Shown piece by piece: positions 56,739-64,000 of a stretch of DNA of 64,000 nt (positions are counted from its first letter, which is position 1; each line of letters opens with the position of its first letter). Where the stretch lies: the NCBI RefSeq assembly GCF_947251865.1, contig NZ_OX366394.1, positions 1,116,001 to 1,180,000 of the forward strand, given 5' to 3'. The notes beneath the pieces were generated by a model. That model saw nothing but the letters and a program-made list of their open reading frames with translations. It was not told the DNA's origin and did not search any database. This DNA is from Wolbachia endosymbiont (group B) of Protocalliphora azurea (GTDB lineage Bacteria; Pseudomonadota; Alphaproteobacteria; Rickettsiales; Anaplasmataceae). The position numbers were made by a program, and so were the translations under genes.

Positions 56739-58301
56739 TTGTCAGCAATTGCCGTTATTGATTTTGGTTCACAGTTTACACAGCTTATTGCAAGACAAAT
56801 CAGGGAAATGGGCGTTTACTGTGAAATATTTCCAAGCAATATCGATTTCGAAACAGTATCAAAATTCAATGGATTTATTTTTTCTGGAGGACCGCAATCT
56901 GTAAATGACAATTGCTCTGAAGTAAGTGAAGTAGCACATAAAATTATAAAACTTAACGAAACAATAAACACTCCTATACTTGGAATATGTTATGGACAGC
57001 AACTCATTTGTCATTATTTCGGGGCAAAGGTAAGAAAAGAATTCAATCAGGAATTTGGCAAAACTAAAATCAAGATACTAAAAGAATCCCCAATTATAAA
57101 GGATACTTGGGACGTTAATTCCGAAGTCGATGTGCTAATGAACCATGCAGACAGTGTCGAAACTATACCGCAAGGATTTACTGCTATTGCCTCAGGTATA
57201 ATAAATCAAACAATCGCAATAATTGCCAACGAACAGCGGAAGATTTACTGCACTCAGTTCCATCCTGAAGTTAAGCCTACGACAAATGGTAGTAAACTTC
57301 TCTCTAATTTCTTAGATATTGCAAATTGTGAGAGAGATTGGACAATGAAGTCATTCATTGAAAAACAGAAGGAAAAAATTCAAAACTTAGTAGGGGAGAA
57401 AAAAGTAATTGCTGCAGTAAGTGGGGGGGTTGATTCAAGTGTTGCAGCAGTTCTTACACACAAAGCTATAGGAAAACAATTAAACTGTATTTTTATCGAT
57501 ACTGGGTTATTGCGTAAGAGCCAGACCACTGCTATGTTAAAAGAAATTCCAATAAATTACGTTGATAAATCAAACTTGTTTTTAAGTAGGTTAAAGGGAA
57601 TAACTGATCCGGAAGAAAAGCGAAAAATTATCGGCAATACTTTTATCGAAGTATTTGAAGAAGAGGCAAAAAAAATAGGTGATGTGGATTTTTTAATGCA
57701 AGGCACCATTTACTCTGATGTAGTTGAATCAGGGCACGCTTCAGGAAACACTAGTACAATTAAATCTCATCACAATGTTGGTGGGTTGCCAGAAAAAATG
57801 AATCTGAAATTAGTAGAACCTTTACGCTATCTCTTTAAAGATGAAGTAAGGCTGCTTGGCAAAGAAATTGGGCTTTCAGATGAGATAATATTTCAACATC
57901 CATTTCCTGGGCCTGGACTTGCAGTGAGGATCATAGGTGAGGTTGATGAAGAAAAGGTACGAATATTGCAAGAAGTAGATGAAATATATATCAACACAAT
58001 GAAAAATTATGATCTGTATGATAAAATATGGCAGGCTTTTGCTGTACTGTTACCAGTAAAAACTGTGGGAGTTATGGGAGATAATCGTACATACGGATAT
58101 GTTTGCGCTTTAAGGGCTGTGACTTCATCTGATGGCATGACAGCTGATGCATTTCCATTTGAAAATAAAGATCAACATTCGTTAGTATTTTGGAGGTTTT
58201 TGCAAGACGTCAGTAGTATAATTGTTAACAAAGTTTCCGGAGTAAATCGAGTTGTGTATGATTTAACTTCCAAGCCACCAGCAACTATTGAGTGGGAGTA
58301 G
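56739..58301 (+). CDS. guaA: GMP synthase (glutamine-hydrolysing)
   Basis: 520 residues. It converts XMP to GMP with ATP and glutamine. The N-terminal amidotransferase has the catalytic Cys in [13 protein letters not shown] and His/Glu in QFHPEVKP. The ATP-pyrophosphatase domain has the PP-loop [14 protein letters not shown]. The C-terminal dimerisation domain ends [17 protein letters not shown], the usual GuaA ending. The start is TTG with GGAGGAG 5 bases upstream; no ATG or GTG fits better. Confidence 0.97.
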   Translation: MSAIAVIDFGSQFTQLIARQIREMGVYCEIFPSNIDFETVSKFNGFIFSGGPQSVNDNCSEVSEVAHKIIKLNETINTPILGICYGQQLICHYFGAKVRKEFNQEFGKTKIKILKESPIIKDTWDVNSEVDVLMNHADSVETIPQGFTAIASGIINQTIAIIANEQRKIYCTQFHPEVKPTTNGSKLLSNFLDIANCERDWTMKSFIEKQKEKIQNLVGEKKVIAAVSGGVDSSVAAVLTHKAIGKQLNCIFIDTGLLRKSQTTAMLKEIPINYVDKSNLFLSRLKGITDPEEKRKIIGNTFIEVFEEEAKKIGDVDFLMQGTIYSDVVESGHASGNTSTIKSHHNVGGLPEKMNLKLVEPLRYLFKDEVRLLGKEIGLSDEIIFQHPFPGPGLAVRIIGEVDEEKVRILQEVDEIYINTMKNYDLYDKIWQAFAVLLPVKTVGVMGDNRTYGYVCALRAVTSSDGMTADAFPFENKDQHSLVFWRFLQDVSSIIVNKVSGVNRVVYDLTSKPPATIEWE

Positions 58302-58389
58302 CAATAATTTCATTCCAGTTTCAGCTACTCGAATCACACCAAAGAGGCTGGTTGCATAACTCAAATTTTAAGGAAAACTATTTAATGTC

Positions 58390-58450
58390 ATTCCAGCGCG
58401 TAACGCTGGAATCCAGAAAAAAAGAACCAGTGTCAGCTACTCGGATGACA
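58390..58450. repeat. Wolbachia-type palindromic intergenic repeat
   Basis: A perfect 9-bp hairpin, attccagcg-cgtaa-cgctggaat (58390-58412), preceded by tgtc and followed by ccag. A second small hairpin (tgtca...tgaca, 58431-58450) lies next to it. This 'gtcattccagcgc...gctggaatccag' unit is, from memory, widely scattered between Wolbachia genes. Here it separates the convergent guaA and terC genes and may act as a bidirectional transcript end. Confidence 0.65.
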
Positions 58451-58521
58451 TCGAAATGTTCGTACAGATATTCGTCACACACCGGAATAAAAATTAGACT
58501 TTTGCCTTGTGCAAAATAATT

Positions 58522-59220
58522 TCAAGGCCGCATTGTCTTTATTTTGCTTATAGCTTCCACAAGCACTGCAAACATAAATGAAGAATACAAATATGCTTTT
58601 GGTAGTTCTATGTGAAGCCCTTCAAGTGTTAGATATACACCGACGAGTAAAATAAATAGAATGGCAATTACTTTTAAGCTTGGGTTGGATTTTATTACCT
58701 GAGCGGTATAATTTGATGAAAATAGCATCGCTAATATGGAAAATGTAAATGCTATGGCAATGATTATCATATTGTGAGTTAATGCTATGGCAGTTAATAT
58801 TGAATCAACCGAAAAAACTAAGTCTATTAATATAATTTGTAGCACAACTAAAAAAAATTGTGATTTAACATTTGCCTTTGTTTTGTTCTCCTTATGTACA
58901 AAAATTTCGCTCCATAACTCTATAGAACTTTTAACAATAAGGAATAACCCTCCTGCAATCATAAGTAAATCCTTTACTGAGATATCTAGCGATACAGCGT
59001 GAAATATAGGCTTTTGCATTGATAGTATATATGATGTAAAAAATAGTATTACAAAACGCATCAATAGCGCTAAGCCAAAACCTATAAGGCGGGCTCTTTC
59101 TCTCAGCAGATTTGGCACCTTATCTATTGCTAGAGAAATAAAGATTAAATTGTTTATACCAAGTATAGTTTCAAGTAGCGTAATTATCAATAAAGTCCAA
59201 GCATCAGCTAGCATTTTCAT
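58522..59220 (-). CDS. TerC family integral membrane protein
   Basis: 232 residues with about seven membrane helices. The family pattern is visible: LLETILGINNLIFISLAIDK near the N-terminus and ILIDLVFSVDSILTAIALT in the middle, each placing an acidic residue inside a helix. TerC-like proteins export metal ions (notably Mn2+) and support metalation of secreted enzymes; substrate here is not known. It is convergent with guaA and starts about 275 bp from the divergent malonyl-CoA decarboxylase gene. Confidence 0.9.
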   Translation of the reverse strand: MKMLADAWTLLIITLLETILGINNLIFISLAIDKVPNLLRERARLIGFGLALLMRFVILFFTSYILSMQKPIFHAVSLDISVKDLLMIAGGLFLIVKSSIELWSEIFVHKENKTKANVKSQFFLVVLQIILIDLVFSVDSILTAIALTHNMIIIAIAFTFSILAMLFSSNYTAQVIKSNPSLKVIAILFILLVGVYLTLEGLHIELPKAYLYSSFMFAVLVEAISKIKTMRP

Positions 59221-59496
59221 TCCAAAGTCAGATTTTGTACTTTACAATAGATGTGTAAAAATTAAGTAACTTCGACTAGGTAATTAAAAAATCAGCCTTA
59301 CCCGGAAAAGAAAGAGGCAAAAGGGCATTTTTATAATAAAAGTACTTTTGTAAGAGAAATAATGAAATTAAAAATATAACTCTCTTTACGAAAATTTTAA
59401 ATAGATTGTAAAATAGTTGTACCATGAAAATATATGCCTTCTTTATAGACTAAGATTTTTCTTTAAATTAAGATAGATACACGATAAAAGGAACAT

Positions 59497-60873
59497 ATGA
59501 CAAAAGAATCATTAGCAAAAACTGATATAGTAAAAGTTGAAGATAAGAAAGCAACAAAGGGATTTTTTAAAATATTAGGTGAAGTAGCAGATGCTGTAAG
59601 GTCATGGGTTGGCAATATTGGCCCTGATTTAAGTAGTAGTCGCGATGTCGATAGTTTAGTCTTGAAGATGAACGAATGCTTAAACCCAAAGGGGGGTGAA
59701 GTCTCAGCACGTAAGAACACCGTATCTCTTGGTAATTTGTACTTGAGTTTATCAGAGGCAGGTCAAATAAAATTTTTACAAACCCTGGCAGAAAAGTTCA
59801 ATCCGGATAAAACGAAAATAGATGAAGAAATGAAAGTATATAAGAAAAATCAAGATTCTGAGTCGAGCTATAAGTTTGAACAAGACTTAATAAAAGTCCT
59901 TGAATCACCACGCTCTAAAATATTGAAGCAGTTTATCTCCTTACCGGAGGGCCTTAAGTTTATTGTTGATATGCGTTCTGATGTACTCAAGCTGAAGAAT
60001 CAATATAAAAGTCTAAGTCCACTAGAAAACGAATTAAAAAGTATACTTTGTACTTTGGTTGATGTTGATCTACTTGATCTTCATCAAATCACCTGGGATT
60101 CACCTGCATCATTGTTGGAAAAACTTATAAAATATGAAGCTGTACATAAAATTTCCTCTTGGGGTGACTTAAAAAACAGACTAGATTCTGATCATCTCTG
60201 TTTTGCTTTCTTTCATTACAAAATACCAAATGAACCTTTAATTTTTGTAGAGGTTGCACTGATGAATGAGATTGCAGATAGTATTCAACACGTTTTGGAC
60301 GAGTCAGTTCCTTCAAGTGACCCAAGCAGTGCAAGTACTGCTATATTCTATTCAATATCAAACACTCAAACTGGTTTATCTGGAATTAGCCTCGGTAACT
60401 TTTTAATAAAGAGAGTCGTAGAAAAACTATCGCAAGAATTTAAAAGCGTAAAAGTGTATGCAACTCTTTCTCCAGTTCCTGGATTTACAAAATGGCTAAA
60501 AAATCAAGACGTAGCTTTATTAGGTAAGCTTAATATAAAACAATCAGGTACAGAAATTTTAGAAAGCATAAAAACTAACATTGAATGCGAAAAACAGTCC
60601 CTACTGAAACTTTGTGCACATTATTTGCTAAAGGTTAAAAGCAGTGGTGGAGGTGCTTATGATCCAGTAGCACACTTTCATTTAAGCAATGGTGCATCAA
60701 TCAAACAAATCAACTGGATGGCTGATACTTCTGAAAAAGGCATTAGTCAGTCAGCCGGAATAATGGTGAATTATCTGTATGAGCTGCCTAAAATAGATAA
60801 CAATCATGAGAATTATATGATTAATAAAGTGATTTCTCATTCAAAAAAAGTGTCAGCTATGTTAAAGGAATAA
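59497..60873 (+). CDS. Malonyl-CoA decarboxylase
   Basis: 458 residues. It converts malonyl-CoA to acetyl-CoA and CO2. The C-terminal catalytic domain shows FVEVALMNEIADSIQ, SISNTQTGLSGISLGNFLIK, VYATLSPVPGFTKWL (the conserved Ser in TLSPVPGF) and DPVAHFHLSNGASIKQINWM (the catalytic His in PVAHFHL). These match the MCD family. An N-terminal helical domain of about 200 residues is present, so it is full length. The bacterial role may be removal of malonyl-CoA or use of host malonate; not settled. RBS is AAGGAA 5-6 bases upstream. Confidence 0.92.
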   Translation: MTKESLAKTDIVKVEDKKATKGFFKILGEVADAVRSWVGNIGPDLSSSRDVDSLVLKMNECLNPKGGEVSARKNTVSLGNLYLSLSEAGQIKFLQTLAEKFNPDKTKIDEEMKVYKKNQDSESSYKFEQDLIKVLESPRSKILKQFISLPEGLKFIVDMRSDVLKLKNQYKSLSPLENELKSILCTLVDVDLLDLHQITWDSPASLLEKLIKYEAVHKISSWGDLKNRLDSDHLCFAFFHYKIPNEPLIFVEVALMNEIADSIQHVLDESVPSSDPSSASTAIFYSISNTQTGLSGISLGNFLIKRVVEKLSQEFKSVKVYATLSPVPGFTKWLKNQDVALLGKLNIKQSGTEILESIKTNIECEKQSLLKLCAHYLLKVKSSGGGAYDPVAHFHLSNGASIKQINWMADTSEKGISQSAGIMVNYLYELPKIDNNHENYMINKVISHSKKVSAMLKE

Positions 60874-60958
60874 TAGGAAGTGCGCAAGCATATAGAAAGT
60901 GCTAACATTCCCTAATGTTTATGTATATAATATTAAATAGTTTTATGAGGTAAAATGT

Positions 60959-61981
60959 ATGAATAGTGATGAATTAGAAGAATTAAAGAAACTAAAACAA
61001 AAGATACAAGATGCAGTAGCACATAAAAAATTGTATGGTGTATTATTTGCAGATTCTAAAGAGATAGAGTTATTCAATAATTGTATTAGCAGTATTAAAA
61101 GTAATGGAATAGGCAAAGAGGAATCAAATGAATTGATAACCATTTATAAAGGACTTAATTCAATATTTGATAACATTAGTTCTGACTGGGATGGCAATAA
61201 GGGTAGCCTAAATGCTCAAAAAATTATTGTACATTATCAAAACTTAGAGTCTATCTTAAAGATAGTAAACATAATTAAAGAATTGAAGACAAGATTGGGC
61301 CAAGCATTCGTGATCTTCGACTTTGATGAATCCGGGTTAATCCAGGATATCGAATCACTCCAAAAAAAAATGAAAGAAGTGCTAGAAAACATGCAACAAC
61401 AAGAACAAAGTGCAGCAAGGAAAAAAGAGTTAGAAGAGAAAGCTAAAGCAGAGTTTAGCAAGTATATAGAAAACGGCACTATTGATGCGATGTCAATCAA
61501 AAGGGATAGTAATTCAGATCTTCTTTATACAATAATTAAGCTAAAAGAAGACAATAAAAGCACAGATATTAAAGTAAGCGAATTTTTAAATAGTGATTTT
61601 TGTAAAGAAAACAATATTGCCGGTTTTCTTCTTTCAAGTGGAGATCAAAAAGAATTTATCAGTGGTAAAATACATGAGGGGATTAGATATTATCATATAG
61701 GTACCACAGTTCAATATGGAATAAAGTTTAACTGGTATGTAGACGGAAAGGAATGTAGCATTACATTAGGTGCTAACAGTGATGATAGTATTAGAATAAT
61801 AAGTGATAGACCAACTGATGCGGATTTAGAAAAAAATAAAGATGTAAAGATTAAAGTTGGTGATGCTTACCTAAGCCTTGCTGATGCAGTAAAAACGTGT
61901 AGACAGCAAGAAGATCCAAGTAGCACAGTGAAGCAAGCATCAGCTAATGAGCATTGCCGTCCATTGGCAAGGACAGCTTAA
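60959..61981 (+). CDS. Hypothetical coiled-coil protein
   Basis: 340 residues, ATG with GAGGT upstream. Residues 1-170 are helical, with a dense Lys/Glu/Gln stretch (about 128-170, KKMKEVLENMQQQEQSAARK) likely to form a coiled coil. Residues 190-320 look like a mixed alpha/beta domain (YHIGTTVQYGIKFNWYVDGK, KVGDAYLSLADAVKTC). The tail is polar. No signal peptide. Not recognised; it is 80 bp ahead of lepA and may share its transcript. Confidence 0.65.
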   Translation: MNSDELEELKKLKQKIQDAVAHKKLYGVLFADSKEIELFNNCISSIKSNGIGKEESNELITIYKGLNSIFDNISSDWDGNKGSLNAQKIIVHYQNLESILKIVNIIKELKTRLGQAFVIFDFDESGLIQDIESLQKKMKEVLENMQQQEQSAARKKELEEKAKAEFSKYIENGTIDAMSIKRDSNSDLLYTIIKLKEDNKSTDIKVSEFLNSDFCKENNIAGFLLSSGDQKEFISGKIHEGIRYYHIGTTVQYGIKFNWYVDGKECSITLGANSDDSIRIISDRPTDADLEKNKDVKIKVGDAYLSLADAVKTCRQQEDPSSTVKQASANEHCRPLARTA

Positions 61982-62062
61982 TGTTTTTAGCAAAGAGAGA
62001 TATAAGTAATTGCTCTTGTAATACTTAAAATGTAAAATAGATCTACTTAAATAAGTAGATCT

Positions 62063-63859
62063 ATGAACAATATAAGAAATTTTGCAATAATAGCACATAT
62101 AGATCATGGGAAGTCAACTCTTGCTGATCGTTTGATAGAAGAATGTAACGGTCTTGAGACAAGGGAAATGACCAATCAGGTACTTGACTCAATGGATATA
62201 GAGCGTGAACGCGGAATCACAATCAAAGCACAAACGGTAAGACTCAATTACACTGCAAATAATGGTAATAAATATTGCCTCAACCTCATGGACACACCAG
62301 GTCATGTTGACTTTTCATATGAAGTCAGCCGAAGCTTAGCCGCATGTGAAGGCTCACTTTTGGTAGTAGATAGCAGCCAAGGAGTTGAAGCTCAGACTCT
62401 GGCAAATGTCTACAAGGCAATTGACAATAATCATGAGATAATAGTTGTGCTTAATAAAGTCGATCTTCCTGCTGCAGATCCAGAAAGGATAAAGCTTCAG
62501 ATTGAAGAGGTAATCGGAATTGATGCAACTGAGTCAATTTTGATATCGGCAAAAACTGGTCTTGGGATAAAGGATGTACTTGAAGCTATAGTGACAAAAC
62601 TTCCCGCTCCTCAAGGTGATACAAATGCTCCACTGCAAGCAATTTTAGTTGATAGTTGGTATGATCCTTACCTAGGAGTAGTAATTTTAGTGCGAGTTAA
62701 AAATGGAGTACTAAAAAAAGGCATGAGAATCGTTATGATGTCTAATAATGCTACATATCAGGTCGATAATATCGGTATTTTCACTCCTAAAAAAGTTATG
62801 ACTGGTGAACTTTCAGCAGGTGAAGTTGGTTTTATAACTGCTTCAATGAAAGAAGTAGCAGACTGCAAAGTAGGAGACACTATTACTGAAGAGAAAAGGC
62901 CGTGCAGCAAGGCATTACCTGGCTTTAAAGAAGTACATCCTGTAGTATTTTGCAGTATTTTTCCCAATAACACAGATGATTTTAAATATTTAAGGGAAGC
63001 ACTAGAAAAATTACATTTAAATGATGCTAGTTTTACATTTGATGCTGAAACGTCAAATGCCCTAGGTTATGGATTTCGTTGCGGTTTCTTAGGAATGCTA
63101 CATCTTGAAGTCATTCAAGAAAGACTCGAAAGAGAATTTGATTTAGATCTAACAGCAACTGCACCGAGTGTTATATATAAAGTTGAAACACAAAATGGTA
63201 AAGTTTTAAATATCCATAACCCAAGCGATATGCCAGACCCTACAAAAATTGAAATAGTGGAAGAACCGTGGATCACTGCAACTATAATGGTACCTGATCA
63301 ATATTTAGGAGAGATTCTATCTCTGTGTGAAGAGAGGAGAGGAGAACAGCAGGATTTATCTTATGTTGGTAATACGACAACAGCACTACTGAAGTATAAA
63401 TTACCGCTGTCTGAGGTTGTTTTTGATTTTTACGATAGACTAAAATCAATTTCCAAGGGATATGCAAGTTTAGATTGGGAAATATCCGATTATCAGGAAA
63501 GTCAGATAGATAAATTAAGTTTTTTAGTTAATGGAGAACCTGTGGATGCGTTAGCCTGCATTGTTCATAAAAGCAGGGCAGAAAAAAGAGGCCGTGAAAT
63601 ATGTGCACGTTTGAAAGACTTGATACCACGCCAGCAATATAAAATCGCGATTCAAGCGGCAGTAGGCGGAAAAATTATTGCTAGAGAAACGATTAACCCG
63701 TATAGAAAAGATGTAACAGCCAAGCTCTATGGTGGAGACGTTACACGAAGGATGAAGCTGCTTGAAAAGCAGAAGAAAGGTAAGAAAAGATTGCATTCTG
63801 TAGGAAACATAAACATCCCACAAAATGCTTTTATTGAGGCTTTGAAAATAAATGATTAA
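62063..63859 (+). CDS. lepA: Elongation factor 4 (LepA)
   Basis: 598 residues, a ribosome-bound GTPase that back-translocates or helps initiation. G motifs: [14 protein letters not shown] (P-loop), RGITIK (switch I), [14 protein letters not shown] and SAKTG. The LepA-specific C-terminal domain is present ([60 protein letters not shown]). Usual family length. Stands as the last gene in the window. Confidence 0.97.
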   Translation: MNNIRNFAIIAHIDHGKSTLADRLIEECNGLETREMTNQVLDSMDIERERGITIKAQTVRLNYTANNGNKYCLNLMDTPGHVDFSYEVSRSLAACEGSLLVVDSSQGVEAQTLANVYKAIDNNHEIIVVLNKVDLPAADPERIKLQIEEVIGIDATESILISAKTGLGIKDVLEAIVTKLPAPQGDTNAPLQAILVDSWYDPYLGVVILVRVKNGVLKKGMRIVMMSNNATYQVDNIGIFTPKKVMTGELSAGEVGFITASMKEVADCKVGDTITEEKRPCSKALPGFKEVHPVVFCSIFPNNTDDFKYLREALEKLHLNDASFTFDAETSNALGYGFRCGFLGMLHLEVIQERLEREFDLDLTATAPSVIYKVETQNGKVLNIHNPSDMPDPTKIEIVEEPWITATIMVPDQYLGEILSLCEERRGEQQDLSYVGNTTTALLKYKLPLSEVVFDFYDRLKSISKGYASLDWEISDYQESQIDKLSFLVNGEPVDALACIVHKSRAEKRGREICARLKDLIPRQQYKIAIQAAVGGKIIARETINPYRKDVTAKLYGGDVTRRMKLLEKQKKGKKRLHSVGNINIPQNAFIEALKIND

Positions 63860-64000
63860 TATATATTCAAAAACATAAATTTAAAGAACTAAGTGATATT
63901 TTCTCAATAAATTTACTGACATTGATATGGGTAAATTTGAAATAGCTATGTGAATTTGTAAAACACTATATAAGATACCATACAACGAAATCATCCCAGT

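Noticed and set aside
1..64000. tRNA, rRNA or tmRNA genes in intergenic gaps
   Set aside because: I scanned gaps for T-arm-like GTTCRA blocks and matching acceptor stems and saw none that could be supported by eye.

Overview
The window reads as a chromosomal stretch of a Wolbachia endosymbiont (Alphaproteobacteria, Rickettsiales). The evidence is very AT-rich DNA, a reduced set of housekeeping genes, remnants of prophage WO, heavy insertion-sequence (IS) load, and a two-gene locus resembling the cytoplasmic-incompatibility factor operon cifA-cifB. The giant second gene has the domain make-up described for 'Type V' cif loci. I cannot name the strain from the sequence.

Layout. (1) 1-4.5 kb: a broken IS630-type element, a broken double-HTH regulator of the WO type, an Rpn/PD-(D/E)XK nuclease gene and an intact IS256-type element. 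(2) 4.5-17.8 kb, minus strand: a cifA-like gene followed by an 11.85-kb cifB-like gene. The cifB-like product (3950 codons) carries an OTU protease, two PD-(D/E)XK nuclease domains, a predicted membrane-inserting segment, ankyrin arrays, a three-fold repeat and a latrotoxin-type C-terminus. (3) 18.4-28.5 kb, same strand: two membrane-anchored coiled-coil genes that were probably translationally coupled. The upstream one is broken by an A10 frameshift and by a 5.5-kb pile of five whole or partial copies of one IS256 element. (4) 28.7-35.9 kb: a WO baseplate fragment (tail protein I, gpJ, gpW, PAAR) with two inserted non-structural genes, bracketed by two inverted 1166-bp IS481-type elements that damage the flanking genes. 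(5) 36-64 kb: mostly core genome. It holds hemC-murB-symporter-pyrE, secD, an outer-membrane protein, mtaB, recG, rpmJ, a PPDK/PEPS regulator, ccmC, a secretin, guaA, terC, malonyl-CoA decarboxylase and lepA, with several lineage-restricted hypothetical genes and one more intact IS256 copy placed exactly at the rpmJ stop codon.

How it fits together. The left half is an accessory, prophage-derived effector island. By family knowledge, cif products act in the arthropod host rather than in the bacterium. The right half supplies haem, peptidoglycan, pyrimidine and purine synthesis, protein export, cytochrome c maturation, DNA repair and translation. Full-length copies of the IS256 transposase are identical in predicted protein and several have perfect 8-bp target duplications, so the element has been active recently and is the main force reshaping the window. 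I saw no rRNA, no convincing tRNA and no CRISPR array.
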